A DNA stretch of 64,000 nt from NCBI GenBank assembly GCA_946481315.1, contig CAMLMH010000010.1, forward strand, positions 1 through 64,000, written 5' to 3'. Of the stretch, positions 25,655 to 35,330 are shown piece after piece. Each line of letters opens with the position of its first letter. Within the stretch, counting starts at the first letter, position 1. The notes under the pieces are model-generated. The model was given only the letters and a program-made list of their open reading frames with translations, did no database searches and had not been told where the DNA came from. This DNA is from an uncultured Bacteriovorax sp. (lineage in GTDB: Bacteria; Bdellovibrionota; Bacteriovoracia; Bacteriovoracales; Bacteriovoracaceae). The position numbers and the translations under genes are program-made.

Positions 25655-26776
25655 TTAATTCCAATAATTTGATTGATAAGAGTTATAGAACTTCACGTAA
25701 TAATCGTCAAACTCATCTGTGAGAATGGCCTTTCTAGCTTCGCGAGTCATCTGCAGATAAAAGTGCAGATTGTGATAGGTAATGAGGTTTCCGGCCAGGT
25801 ATTCTCCAACCGTGAAGAGATGTCGAATATACGCTCTACTATATTTGCGACAAACCTTACACGAGCACTCCGGATCCGGTGGAAGTAAATCTTCTTTAAA
25901 GCGCTCCTTCTTAATGTTGAGCGGCCCCATCTTGGTTAAAAACTGACCGTTTCGCGCGTTTCTGGTCGGGAGCACGCAATCGAACATATCAATGCCCGCT
26001 TTGATCCCATTTAAAATATCCAGCGGCTTTCCCACTCCCATCAGGTAGCGCGGTTTATGCTCCGGCATGGTGTGCACGAAATGATCCAGGAAATTGACCA
26101 TCTCTTCATTTTTTTCACCGACGGACAATCCACCGAGAGCGTAGCCTTCAAAATCCATCTCGATTAAGCGTTCCATACACTCTGTGCGAAGATCCGCATG
26201 CAACCCGCCTTGAATGATCCCGAAGAGGTTCTGATGGTCTTTAAGCCCAAAATTTCTGCAGCGCTGGGCCCAGCGTAATGTGAGTTCCATACTCTCCCGC
26301 AGGCGATCTTTAGTTGCCGGAAGCGCTGGGCATTCATCAAAATTCATCACGATGTCACTGCCTAAGGCCCGTTGAATCTCCATCGATTTTTCCGGGGAAA
26401 TCAGGTGCCGGGATCCATCTAAATGCGACTGAAAAGTCACACCCTCTTCCGTCACTTTATTCATCGCTGAAAGTGAAAAGACCTGGTAGCCGCCACTGTC
26501 CGTAAGAATGGCCTTATCCCATTTCATAAAGCCGTGCAGACCACCACCCACTTTTTCAATCAGCTCGTGCCCTGGACGCAAATAAAGGTGATAGGTATTG
26601 CCCAGGATGATCTGAGCATTCATTTCCTCTAAATCTTCCTGCCACATGCATTTGACTGAAGCGCGTGTTCCTACCGGCATGAAAATCGGCGTTTCAATAT
26701 CGCCGTGAGCGGTGGATATTATTCCCGCCCGTGCCTTCTTACTCTGTCCTAATTTTTTAAAAATCTGTTTACTCAT
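25655..26776 (-). CDS. tgt: Queuine tRNA-ribosyltransferase
   Basis: Exchanges guanine-34 for preQ1 in tRNAs with GUN anticodons. It shows the active-site block TDSGGYQVFSL, the second aspartate region (MFDCVLPTRNARNGQFLT) and the zinc site CSCKVC with a following His. 373 aa, standard length. Directly downstream of queA (17 bp), giving two consecutive queuosine steps. Confidence 0.95.
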   Translation of the reverse strand: MSKQIFKKLGQSKKARAGIISTAHGDIETPIFMPVGTRASVKCMWQEDLEEMNAQIILGNTYHLYLRPGHELIEKVGGGLHGFMKWDKAILTDSGGYQVFSLSAMNKVTEEGVTFQSHLDGSRHLISPEKSMEIQRALGSDIVMNFDECPALPATKDRLRESMELTLRWAQRCRNFGLKDHQNLFGIIQGGLHADLRTECMERLIEMDFEGYALGGLSVGEKNEEMVNFLDHFVHTMPEHKPRYLMGVGKPLDILNGIKAGIDMFDCVLPTRNARNGQFLTKMGPLNIKKERFKEDLLPPDPECSCKVCRKYSRAYIRHLFTVGEYLAGNLITYHNLHFYLQMTREARKAILTDEFDDYYVKFYNSYQSNYWN

Positions 26777-26793
26777 AATTTTTCTTTTTTTCT

Positions 26794-27867
26794 CTAACGA
26801 ATAATCATCATCGCATCCCCATAGGAGAAAAAGCGATACTTTTCTTTAACAGCAATTTCATACAGCTCAAGCGTTTTCTTTCTGCCCACCAGAGAGCTCA
26901 CTAACATCAGCAAAGTCGATTCCGGCAAATGGAAATTGGTAATCAGTCCGGCGATACTTTTAACTTCCACGCCGGGATGTAAAAAAATATCGGTTGAATA
27001 ATTCTGGTCCGCCTGAAAATCAAAAACACGCAGCGAACTCTCCAGCACCCGCAGAGACGTTGTTCCCACGGCAAAAACATTTTTTGCTGATCGAATTTTT
27101 GCTAAATTTTCAGCATCAATAAAATACTGCTCTTCATGCATGATATGGTCTTTTATATTTTCCACCGATACGGGACGAAAGGTTCCTAGTCCCACGTGTA
27201 GTGTAACGTAAGCATCCTTCACACCACTAGCTCGCAATTCATTCATCAGGCCGTGAGTAAAGTGTAGTCCCGCTGTCGGTGCAGCAACCGATCCAACATG
27301 TTTACTGTAAATGGTCTGATAGTCCGTGCGGTCAGCTTCATCACTTTCCCCTTTTCGGATATACGGCGGAATAGGAATCAGCGCATTTTTTTCCAGGTAT
27401 TCCATCAGCGACGAATATTTTTCCGGAAGATTTATTTTAACCTTAAACGTTCCATCAATTCCCAGTTCAGAAAGCTCGACTTTAAATCCATCAGCAAAAA
27501 AATACTGACTGCCAATGTGTTTTTTAGACGTCGTTCGAATCAGACACGGATACTGTCCATTTTCATCAGCATCTATGGAGAGAAACAGGAGTTCTGCCTT
27601 TCCCCCACTTTCTTTTTTTCCCAAAAGCCGGGACGGAAAAACTTTGGACTGATTAAAAACCAAAGTCGTTTCAGCAGGAAGATACTTTCCGATATTACAA
27701 AATTTTTCGTGAATGATTTCGTCAGTTGATGATTTATAAATTAAAAGACGTGACTGTGCCCTGTCCTCGCTGCTGATTGGACGTTGGGCAATGAGCTCGG
27801 GCGGAAGCTCAAAATGATAGCTTGATACAAGCGTGTCTGTATGACGGGGATCAGTACTGTTGGTCAT
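26794..27867 (-). CDS. queA: S-adenosylmethionine:tRNA ribosyltransferase-isomerase
   Basis: Adds the cyclopentane-like ring from SAM to preQ1-tRNA, forming epoxyqueuosine. Family blocks: FELPPELIAQRPI, VFNQSKVFPSRLLG, GSVAAPTAGLHFTHGLM, VTLHVGLGTFRPV, TTSLRVLES and SYGDAMMII at the C-terminus. 357 aa. First gene of the queA-tgt-yajC-tatA unit; divergent from a small secreted protein gene. Confidence 0.95.
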   Translation of the reverse strand: MTNSTDPRHTDTLVSSYHFELPPELIAQRPISSEDRAQSRLLIYKSSTDEIIHEKFCNIGKYLPAETTLVFNQSKVFPSRLLGKKESGGKAELLFLSIDADENGQYPCLIRTTSKKHIGSQYFFADGFKVELSELGIDGTFKVKINLPEKYSSLMEYLEKNALIPIPPYIRKGESDEADRTDYQTIYSKHVGSVAAPTAGLHFTHGLMNELRASGVKDAYVTLHVGLGTFRPVSVENIKDHIMHEEQYFIDAENLAKIRSAKNVFAVGTTSLRVLESSLRVFDFQADQNYSTDIFLHPGVEVKSIAGLITNFHLPESTLLMLVSSLVGRKKTLELYEIAVKEKYRFFSYGDAMMIIR

Positions 27868-27938
27868 AAAAGGCGTTTTAGCACAAAATGTCTCCTGAGG
27901 CCCTTTTAAAACGCCAATACCTGTGGAAAACTAGTTGC

Positions 27939-28247
27939 ATGCGTATTCTCTCCCTCGCTTTTTTATTGATGAGTTACTCCCTCAATGCCCAGGAAACGGC
28001 AGAAGAAGTCGACTATTCCCACTTTGATCAGGAACTGCAATACCTCGAAGAAGCCGCCCGAAAAGAAGAAGAAAAACTACTCCAAAATGTCGATAAAATC
28101 AGTGAAGAAAAAGTCGAATCCTCACCTGTGGCCGGCGATGCCGTGACTGACGTCGTTTCCACCAAAATGGCAGCGGAAGGACCTGCAGCTGCTCCCGTTA
28201 TTCCGCCTCCGCCGGTAGAAAAACCGCGAAGAATCCGGTCTCGTTAA
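27939..28247 (+). CDS. Small secreted protein, Glu-rich with Pro-rich tail
   Basis: The start at 27939 gives a signal peptide (MRILSLAFLLMSYSLNAQ). About 85 mature residues: an acidic helical part (QYLEEAARKEEEKLLQNVDKISEEK) then a Pro-rich, basic end (PVIPPPPVEKPRRIRSR). No family recognised. A longer in-frame start at 27888 lacks an RBS. Confidence 0.6.
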   Translation: MRILSLAFLLMSYSLNAQETAEEVDYSHFDQELQYLEEAARKEEEKLLQNVDKISEEKVESSPVAGDAVTDVVSTKMAAEGPAAAPVIPPPPVEKPRRIRSR

Positions 28248-28370
28248 CAACAGCTCCCCGCATCATTTCGATTGAGAAATAACTTCAGTCTTTAAAGTTT
28301 ATGAAAAGTATTTATTTTTGGACTAATGATAAATGGCCTGAAAAGGCTAACCAAGAATTTGAGAAGTTTT

Positions 28371-28423
28371 CTGGTGGAGGTGAAATGACCGCAACATTTC
28401 AAAAAATCTCCACCAGTTTTTTT
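28371..28423 (+). terminator. Intrinsic terminator with stacked inner hairpin
   Basis: CTGGTGGAG and CTCCACCAG pair over 9 bp, enclosing a second stem GAAATG/CATTTC, followed by T7. It ends the transcript of the 27939-28247 gene. A 44-codon ORF (28301-28435) overlaps it but has no supporting RBS. Confidence 0.8.
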
Positions 28424-28446
28424 ATTCTAACATAAATCCAGAAAAT

Positions 28447-28743
28447 TTAAGCTTCTTTTTTCTTCTGAAAAGAGTTCATCATCTGCTGGGCTTGAAAGAT
28501 CAGCTCGATGAATTTTTCAAAGATTGAGTCCATGAATTTTTTGACTTCCATGAACATGGCATAAGACTGAACCTGGGCCAGCAGCATTCCCAGGATGCCT
28601 TCAATGATCGGCATGAACTTATCCAGACCGGTTTTTTTCAGGATCATATCAAAGATGCCTTCTGCCTCTTCCACATCGACTCCATTTTTTCTGACAACGT
28701 ATAAAGGGTTCGTTGATTTTTTCTTTTCTTGTTGTTCTTCCAT
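28447..28743 (-). CDS. Small helical protein encoded after ParA
   Basis: GAGG precedes ATG 28743. 98 residues: a charged N-terminus, then amphipathic helices rich in Met, Phe and Ile (FMPIIEGILGMLLAQVQSYAMFMEVKKFMDSIFEKFIELIFQAQQMM), suggesting oligomerisation or membrane contact. Not recognised. It follows the ParA gene by 22 bp in the same direction and may be its partner or cargo adaptor (inference). Confidence 0.6.
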   Translation of the reverse strand: MEEQQEKKKSTNPLYVVRKNGVDVEEAEGIFDMILKKTGLDKFMPIIEGILGMLLAQVQSYAMFMEVKKFMDSIFEKFIELIFQAQQMMNSFQKKKEA

Positions 28744-28765
28744 AATCGCCTCGCTCGAAAATTGA

Positions 28766-29590
28766 TTAATGAGTTTGGGCCCATGTTTCAATGTGATCAG
28801 CAATTCGTCCAAACTGGTCTTTGAGTTCCGAGAACTCCTGACCTTTGAAGTTAAAAACCGATTTACGTTGGGCCAGAGATTTTACGAGACCAGCTTTATT
28901 GAGAAAGGGTGTCGACATTTTATTGTCGCCCTTTTCCGTTTTAATGGTCTCCAGAATTTTCTCTAAATCATCTTGCTCTTGCTTTCTTCGCAAATCAACC
29001 AGATTTGGGATATGGACAATGACTTCCGGCGCTTTGACAATGCCCATGTCTGAAATGTCGCTTAATACCTGATAAAAATGTTCAAGTCCCTTAAGGGAGA
29101 AGTCGTCGGCCTTGAATGGAATAATAACGCCATCACTCGCGCAAAGTGCGTTGATAACGAGAAGACCAAGTGTCGGCGGACAATCAATCACGATGTAATC
29201 ATAACGATCTTTAAGAGCATTGATGTCCAGAAATTTTTTAAGAATGAGTTGTCTTGGAGCATTGATACCCGCAACAGTTAATTCAAATCCAGAGAGCTCC
29301 TGCCCCCCAGGGATAAGATCGACGACTGCTTCGCCTTTGGAGTAATGCAGGATTTCGCTCATCAGTGCCGGAACGTGCAGCGGCCTTAACTCTTTGATGG
29401 AGTTGATCAGCAGATGGTGAAGGTTGTTGTCATTTTTGGCTTCAAAAAGCATGGTGAGATTGGCCTGAGGATCGAGATCGATCGCAAGCACTTTTTTCTT
29501 TTTTCCAGCAAGAGCGAAGGCCGTATTGAAGGCCATGGTTGTTTTTCCAACGCCACCTTTTTGATTAATGAAGCTGATGATCTTTCCCAT
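28766..29590 (-). CDS. ParA/Soj-family ATPase
   Basis: Deviant Walker A motif KGGVGKTT (residues 11-18), IDLDPQANLT, and YIVIDCPPTLGLLVINAL define a ParA-type ATPase of 274 aa that switches between DNA-bound ATP dimer and monomer. No N-terminal HTH. No ParB is adjacent, and the chromosomal parAB context (gidA/gidB) is absent, so this is likely an orphan ParA that positions another cargo, as in McdA/ParC/PpfA systems (inference). Confidence 0.85.
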   Translation of the reverse strand: MGKIISFINQKGGVGKTTMAFNTAFALAGKKKKVLAIDLDPQANLTMLFEAKNDNNLHHLLINSIKELRPLHVPALMSEILHYSKGEAVVDLIPGGQELSGFELTVAGINAPRQLILKKFLDINALKDRYDYIVIDCPPTLGLLVINALCASDGVIIPFKADDFSLKGLEHFYQVLSDISDMGIVKAPEVIVHIPNLVDLRRKQEQDDLEKILETIKTEKGDNKMSTPFLNKAGLVKSLAQRKSVFNFKGQEFSELKDQFGRIADHIETWAQTH

Positions 29591-29608
29591 GTAATTTATC
29601 CTTTTTCC

Positions 29609-29953
29609 TTAGGTGTTGATCTTATCTTTGAAAATAAAAAATGCGGCCAGTACCAGACAAAGACTTGCGTATAAATAGTTTTTTGTCAGCGGCACTTTCA
29701 TGTAAATCACTGCAAACGCCGCAAACACCGTCATGGTGATAATTTCCTGAATGACTTTTAGTTGTCCCAGACTGAAATGATTGATGCCGATACGGTTGGC
29801 CGGCACTTGAAAACAATATTCAAAAAAAGCAATTGCCCACGACAGCAAAATGACCATCCACAAAGCTGATGACTGATGATTTTTCAGATGCCCGTACCAG
29901 GCAAACGTCATGAAAAGATTGGAAATAAGTAAGAGACCGATTGTCTGCCACAT
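29609..29953 (-). CDS. DUF486 family membrane protein (DMT-like)
   Basis: 114 aa with four hydrophobic segments, like a small multidrug-resistance-type half transporter. The family block PANRIGINHFSLGQLKVIQEIITM is well conserved. Transport substrate unknown. 18 bp upstream of the ParA gene on the same strand. Confidence 0.8.
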   Translation of the reverse strand: MWQTIGLLLISNLFMTFAWYGHLKNHQSSALWMVILLSWAIAFFEYCFQVPANRIGINHFSLGQLKVIQEIITMTVFAAFAVIYMKVPLTKNYLYASLCLVLAAFFIFKDKINT

Positions 29954-30032
29954 GGATGTAAGCGTCCTTGCTTAGTCACGATTGGTTAAAACCATTCAAT
30001 GATAAACAAAAAAACTTCGGCAGACAAAAGAA

Positions 30033-33000
30033 TTAATAAGGATACGAGTGGTTTGTCACACCAGCGGCCGGGTAGCGAGAATTAGGCACTGGAACAATGC
30101 ATCTAAAGCCTACGTCTTCCGCTTTATACGTGGTCGGCAGAACTTCCGTAAACCATCGCCCCGCCCATGATCCAGCAATGTATGATCCACCGGCAGTCAT
30201 TGAACCCGTTCCACCATCTAGATCATCGCCTTTTAAAACAAATCCGTCATCGTGCAGACGTGAGTTCGTAATACCTGATGATGGGCCGATATCCAGCAAG
30301 AATGCAATGGCCGGAGATCCAAGCGTATTAACATTGGTCAGAATATTGTTACTGATTGGCATACTGGTTGGTAAAGAAAATTTTCCAGCTTCATAAAACT
30401 CATCGGCAAATAACCAATCAGTGATATATGGATCCGTTACTTCAACACCATCGGCATTAACATCACTGTAAGGTCCGGTGACATGATCAAACGCATATAG
30501 TTTTGTCCCCGCTCCCGGATCAAAATCAAAATTACTCATGCTCGATGTTCCAGTAGCTGAACACACTTTGGCAGCACAAGACATCTGATCAGTAGTCCAT
30601 TCAGTGACGTTACCAAAAATATCCTGCACGCCATAACGGGATTTACAGCTCTCTGTGGATTTTGATGAGCCTAAAGGAACCGATCCTGTAACCAGTGAGC
30701 GGATACCTGAAGCCGCTGTGCCCGGAAGTGTATACATAAAACTGGTGGAAGGAATGTTTGAATCAGTATAGGCCGTTTCCAGTCCTGAGGCCTCTGATGA
30801 ATTACAACGGCTCGCTACATTCAATGAGAATCCTTGCTCGAGATCGCTGATGTCAGCATCATTCATATCGATCGGAAAACCAGAGTATGCGACATAATCT
30901 TTTTTCGAAGGTAATTTCGGAGTTATAGCACCTGTAAGCTCAGGATACAGAGACGCTTGATCTCCTCGTTGAGTACAAAGAGCAACTGATCGGGCCTGTG
31001 TCACCTGAGTGAGAGGTGCATTTAAAGCTGAGCGCATTTTACTGGATATTGAGCTAGTCACCAGACCAATAACGGCCGTATCTAATTCTGCCCATGCTCC
31101 ACCATTGTTAATATGACAAGTTCCACTGGAGCGATCATAATAAATATCTCCCGCAGTCGTGCTCGCAGGCGGAGCGCCGATTCCCACACATCCGTTAGCC
31201 GAACAGCTTGGGGCCGGCGTATAAGGACAACCCATCTCTTGTAAATCGACCAGTAAATCTTCACCATAATCGTAATAACCCGAACCATTGTCTCCTGGTC
31301 CGTAATAAGGACAACGGAAGTTTGCTGTCGGATCAACTTTGTTGGTTGTGGTTGTTGTCATGTTCATGCTGTTACAGATTTCCTGATTAATCATCCAGCG
31401 GTGAACAAATACATAATTCGGTGTCGGAGCAAGCACCCGCACTTCTGAAAAAATTTCAGCAGTATGGGTTGGGATTTGCTGACGGTTATCCACTGGACGG
31501 ACAACGTAGAAATAAAGTTTTCCGGCCACAGCAGTTGTATCGGTAAAGGTTCTGGTTCCCGGATCAGTAATAGTGAAGGTCGAGGTTGAAGAAGCATTCT
31601 TCAGGTGACCACCTTTAAAGTTATAGTCTGAGTCTTTTTCACGACGATAAACATTCCAGCCGGCAATTTGAACACCGCTGTCAGCACCAGATCCGGAAAT
31701 GGTGAAGTTTTTCCAGCTAAGTGTGATTTTGGAAGGAATGTATGCGTCAGCATCCCAACCCCACACTCCGGAAGAAATTTCTTCACTCTTATGACAGGTT
31801 TTATTATCGGCATCGTAATAATATTGATTTTCAGCTGTTGAAACCGGAGTTGTTGCAACCGGTGTTGATGTTGAATCTTCAATAAGGTTTTGACCATTGG
31901 CCGTGTATGTGACAGCGTCCCCTGAACTATGAGCAGCAGCAGTAGTGGCATTTACACCGCGGGTTGCTCCCGTGAAAGTAGAAGCTGTTTTACCCGTATA
32001 AGAAATTTGTTCTGTTCCGATGGTAATTGTTCCTGCTGTCGGAAACCCTGTTGTCGAAGCAACAGTTATAGTAGCTGCTCCAGCTGTTATGGCAGAGCTT
32101 AATGTTGTCGGAGAAATGAAAATTCTCGTCACAGGACAAGATGTTGAAAAATCCACCCATGAAAATTGGGATGCACTTGTGGAGCGATAGCATTTTCTAT
32201 TAGAAGAGTCGTAAAAAATAACATTAGCGTCGTCCGGAACAATCACACCGTGAGGTGAACTTGTACCGGTACAGTCAGAGCCTGAGCATTTTTTTAGATC
32301 AGTTGATTTATTGTAATTACACTGAAAATCACTTTCATTGACCGGAGTTCCATTTTTGTCGGTCTTAATACCAACGGCCGCGATGTTTTCCCAACCGCCA
32401 TGCAGGGCCGCAATTGGATGCACGACAAGTGAGAAGCTCATTGTTTTTGTTCTGGCAGGTGTTGCTGGTGCGACGATGGCCGGCTGTGTGGCCGTCACTG
32501 TAATATTGACGTTACCGGAAATTCCACTGACTGGTTTTAATTTAAGGTAAACTTTGTGATCACTGACATCATCAGTGGCCGCTGTTTCAAGATTTGCACC
32601 ATGGGCCCGGGCTTCCAGTGCATCTTCGACTCCGTTATCATTCATGTCATAAAAAACAGTGATAGCTGAGACCGGAAGAACGGCCGTATTGTCAGTGGTA
32701 AAAGTTAAACGAACGGGTTCTGCGTCTTCGTCGGCTGAAGAGCCTAAGTCTTCGTCGATGACGATGCCGTCTGTCTGCACCTCTCCGCCTTCATTAGTAC
32801 GCACGACTGTAATTGGTGTGGTGAAGGCCGGAGGATCATCGACCATTGTCACAGTCAACTGAAAGTCATCTGTCACTTCATCATCTTCACCAGCGAGAGC
32901 TGTTCCACCCGAATCTTTTGCTGTTATCGTAATATTTGCAATACCAGAAACGTTTGTTGTTGGCTTCACTGTCAGTTTATACTGATCATAGCCCGGAATG

Positions 33001-35105
33001 TCCGGAGACTCAGCGACTTTCTCAATTTTTAAGTTGGTTGTTGTGTTCGGTATAAGGGCCGTGTTGTCACTAGTTGCAGTAAGCGTGAAAGTTTGGGAAT
33101 TTTCATCAGTTCCCCCACCTGCGGCGACATAGATATTGTAAATGCCTTCAGTCGGAACAGTCGAAGTACTCTCGGCAATTGTGGCATCTGCTAGTGCCGT
33201 GACCGGAGAAAACGTCGTATTGGAACTAATTTTGGGTTCATCGTTTTTTGGTGTTACGGTAATTATTAATGGACGTGCCGCAATCGCCTGCGACGTAGTT
33301 CCGTCGTCGGTTTCAATGACATAAGATAACGTATAAGTTCCGCTGACATCTGCATTCGGCGTGATATCAACTGAACAGGTTGTACCCACACAGGTACATG
33401 CACCGATCGTTATTTTACCTGGAAAAAGAACGTCATCTGAAACTGAACAAGTGTTAACATAAGTCAGGGTCCCTGTATCGGAATCGGTAAAATAAGATAA
33501 ATCAACTGCAGTTACCAATGCATCTTCCAGCACGGTCTTTGAAGTTGAAAGAGTTGTGGCCACTGGTAAATCATCCGTTGGATTCATTTTTATCGTCACT
33601 GTAGCTGTATTATCAGAATAAAGTGTTCCGTTACCAACACTAAAAGGAATTGTATCAAAGGCACCGGCACCTGCTGCCAGTGTCGTACTTGCTGGTAATG
33701 TTGCGGAAGGAATAGTTGCAGCACTGATTCCTGAAGCGACAACTAGTTTAGAGGCCTGCGGATGACCATTGATCAGTTCACGCACATCATCATAGGTGGT
33801 GACACCCGGATTGACGAAGACTCTGACAGCATTACCATAAACTCGCACGAATGCTTCGTTATAGGCAGGAGAGATCATTCCGAATATTTCGGTTTTGGAC
33901 AGATAAGGATCGACTGAGATGAGACTGTTTTGAATGTTATAAATCTGCACAGTGATAGAATTACCAAACGCACCTTCTGTCAGGGCCGTGAAAGTGAGAG
34001 GGGCAATGCTGTTTGTTGCTTTGGCCACAACTGCACTGTCATAGGCGTTTCCGGAAGTCGGTTGATAAAGACATGTTTTGTCTGTTGATCCTGATGACCC
34101 AGTCAGGTCCATACAACCCCAGACTTTTCCATTGGTGGTTACACCATAATTGCTACCATCTTTTGTTCCGGCATAAGCATATCGCCAGGAAGTTGTTCCC
34201 TGCAAATCGCCACCGCCGGGAAGAGTGATTGCGTAACTAGATGGCGTTGTGGTTGCACTTTCACTTATAGTTGTATAACTGGATTCAGCAACTGGTTTTA
34301 TATGAGTCGCCGTTGTAGGATGCGCTGATATAGTTGTTGTCACTGAACGGGACGCACTCTCCCCGTCTGCATCAGTCACAGTATAACTAAATCCCCCCGT
34401 CCCCGTCTGGTTATCTTTTGGAACAAGTGTAGTCGTACATAATCCAGCTGCACACTCGCAGCGATTATCTACCATCGTAAGCAGTGGATTTAGAGTTGTA
34501 AGACGAGAGGCAGTTAAATTATAAAAAAACTGCACACTGGTGTTGCTGGTATTACCAGCACCGATTGTCACTATAGTAGTGACATGAGTTTTAAAAACTC
34601 CCATCTGGGCAATAATTTTGGCATAGCTATAAGTGGCGCGTGCAGTAGCGAGAGCTGTGGCCATAGCACTCTGAGCATTGAGCACAGCAGTTTCATCTGC
34701 TCCGCCGTTTGGAAGAACTGCCACTAGTGAAGTGGCCAGATCATCAGCGGCGTCTTCAACTTCTAGTGCGCGGGTAAAAAGTGATCCACTGATAATAAGT
34801 GGTGACATGACTTCTAGATTGCTGGAGATTGAAGTGACACTACAGCTCGTTGCCTGATCATTGTTTTTATCAGTATAGGTCAGGGTGATTGTTTTCGGAG
34901 TTTCCTGCGCCAGGGTTTCGCTCGTTTTAGTAGCGACAGGTTTATAGCGGATTTCTGCAATACTGTAACAGCTGCGACTAACACTATCGAAGGCCTGATT
35001 AGTTCCACATACAGCTTTTTTATCAGATGCTTTAGGTACGCATCCGCCACTCACAATTATTGTGAGCACCATGAGTATGCCTAATTTAATTCCTGATAAA
35101 TTCAT
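30033..35105 (-). CDS. Giant modular surface lipoprotein with FGE-sulfatase-like C-terminus
   Basis: 1690 aa. The signal ends in VSGGC (lipidated Cys near 22). The central part is a series of beta-sandwich modules with cadherin-like traits (DSDTGTLTYVNTCSVSDD; SGTYTLSYVIETDDG; GIANITITAKDSGG; SGNVNITVTATQ). A separate repeat-like module, TTLSSAITAGAATITVASTT followed by TGATRGVNATTAAAHSSGDAV, resembles phage-fibre and surface-protein segments. About 350 C-terminal residues look like the formylglycine-generating-enzyme/sulfatase-modifying fold (YGVQDIFGNVTEWTTD, DVGFRCIVP), which in many surface proteins binds ligands instead of catalysing. Probable adhesin, perhaps for prey or surfaces (inference). 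Confidence 0.8.
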   Translation of the reverse strand: MNLSGIKLGILMVLTIIVSGGCVPKASDKKAVCGTNQAFDSVSRSCYSIAEIRYKPVATKTSETLAQETPKTITLTYTDKNNDQATSCSVTSISSNLEVMSPLIISGSLFTRALEVEDAADDLATSLVAVLPNGGADETAVLNAQSAMATALATARATYSYAKIIAQMGVFKTHVTTIVTIGAGNTSNTSVQFFYNLTASRLTTLNPLLTMVDNRCECAAGLCTTTLVPKDNQTGTGGFSYTVTDADGESASRSVTTTISAHPTTATHIKPVAESSYTTISESATTTPSSYAITLPGGGDLQGTTSWRYAYAGTKDGSNYGVTTNGKVWGCMDLTGSSGSTDKTCLYQPTSGNAYDSAVVAKATNSIAPLTFTALTEGAFGNSITVQIYNIQNSLISVDPYLSKTEIFGMISPAYNEAFVRVYGNAVRVFVNPGVTTYDDVRELINGHPQASKLVVASGISAATIPSATLPASTTLAAGAGAFDTIPFSVGNGTLYSDNTATVTIKMNPTDDLPVATTLSTSKTVLEDALVTAVDLSYFTDSDTGTLTYVNTCSVSDDVLFPGKITIGACTCVGTTCSVDITPNADVSGTYTLSYVIETDDGTTSQAIAARPLIITVTPKNDEPKISSNTTFSPVTALADATIAESTSTVPTEGIYNIYVAAGGGTDENSQTFTLTATSDNTALIPNTTTNLKIEKVAESPDIPGYDQYKLTVKPTTNVSGIANITITAKDSGGTALAGEDDEVTDDFQLTVTMVDDPPAFTTPITVVRTNEGGEVQTDGIVIDEDLGSSADEDAEPVRLTFTTDNTAVLPVSAITVFYDMNDNGVEDALEARAHGANLETAATDDVSDHKVYLKLKPVSGISGNVNITVTATQPAIVAPATPARTKTMSFSLVVHPIAALHGGWENIAAVGIKTDKNGTPVNESDFQCNYNKSTDLKKCSGSDCTGTSSPHGVIVPDDANVIFYDSSNRKCYRSTSASQFSWVDFSTSCPVTRIFISPTTLSSAITAGAATITVASTTGFPTAGTITIGTEQISYTGKTASTFTGATRGVNATTAAAHSSGDAVTYTANGQNLIEDSTSTPVATTPVSTAENQYYYDADNKTCHKSEEISSGVWGWDADAYIPSKITLSWKNFTISGSGADSGVQIAGWNVYRREKDSDYNFKGGHLKNASSTSTFTITDPGTRTFTDTTAVAGKLYFYVVRPVDNRQQIPTHTAEIFSEVRVLAPTPNYVFVHRWMINQEICNSMNMTTTTTNKVDPTANFRCPYYGPGDNGSGYYDYGEDLLVDLQEMGCPYTPAPSCSANGCVGIGAPPASTTAGDIYYDRSSGTCHINNGGAWAELDTAVIGLVTSSISSKMRSALNAPLTQVTQARSVALCTQRGDQASLYPELTGAITPKLPSKKDYVAYSGFPIDMNDADISDLEQGFSLNVASRCNSSEASGLETAYTDSNIPSTSFMYTLPGTAASGIRSLVTGSVPLGSSKSTESCKSRYGVQDIFGNVTEWTTDQMSCAAKVCSATGTSSMSNFDFDPGAGTKLYAFDHVTGPYSDVNADGVEVTDPYITDWLFADEFYEAGKFSLPTSMPISNNILTNVNTLGSPAIAFLLDIGPSSGITNSRLHDDGFVLKGDDLDGGTGSMTAGGSYIAGSWAGRWFTEVLPTTYKAEDVGFRCIVPVPNSRYPAAGVTNHSYPY

Positions 35106-35258
35106 GTGATCCTGATAACTCCTTCACCTACGCTTATCGAGACTCTTAAGGGGATCTTTACTATTTTATCTCTGACTTCCATTGTCCGGTATAACGGACT
35201 CGATCACTCCTGTAGGTTGAAAAAGCCTTTTTATCCTGACTGTTTAGGACGGCTTGAG

Positions 35259-35271
35259 TTAGGGGCCCTAA
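35259..35271. promoter_or_regulatory. Palindrome in divergent intergenic region
   Basis: TTAGGGGCCCTAA is a perfect odd-length palindrome midway between the giant lipoprotein gene and the beta-barrel gene. A second inverted repeat, GTCCG-GTATAA-CGGAC, lies near 35190. Either could be an operator; neither matches a site I know. Confidence 0.35.
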
Positions 35272-35330
35272 AGTGAAGCGGAAGGAAAAGTGACTCTTTT
35301 TATTGGCAGAGATCCTGTTATGATAAGAGT

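Noticed and set aside
27298..27729. 143-codon open frame opposite queA
   Set aside because: Antisense to a conserved enzyme gene; composition typical of a shadow frame.
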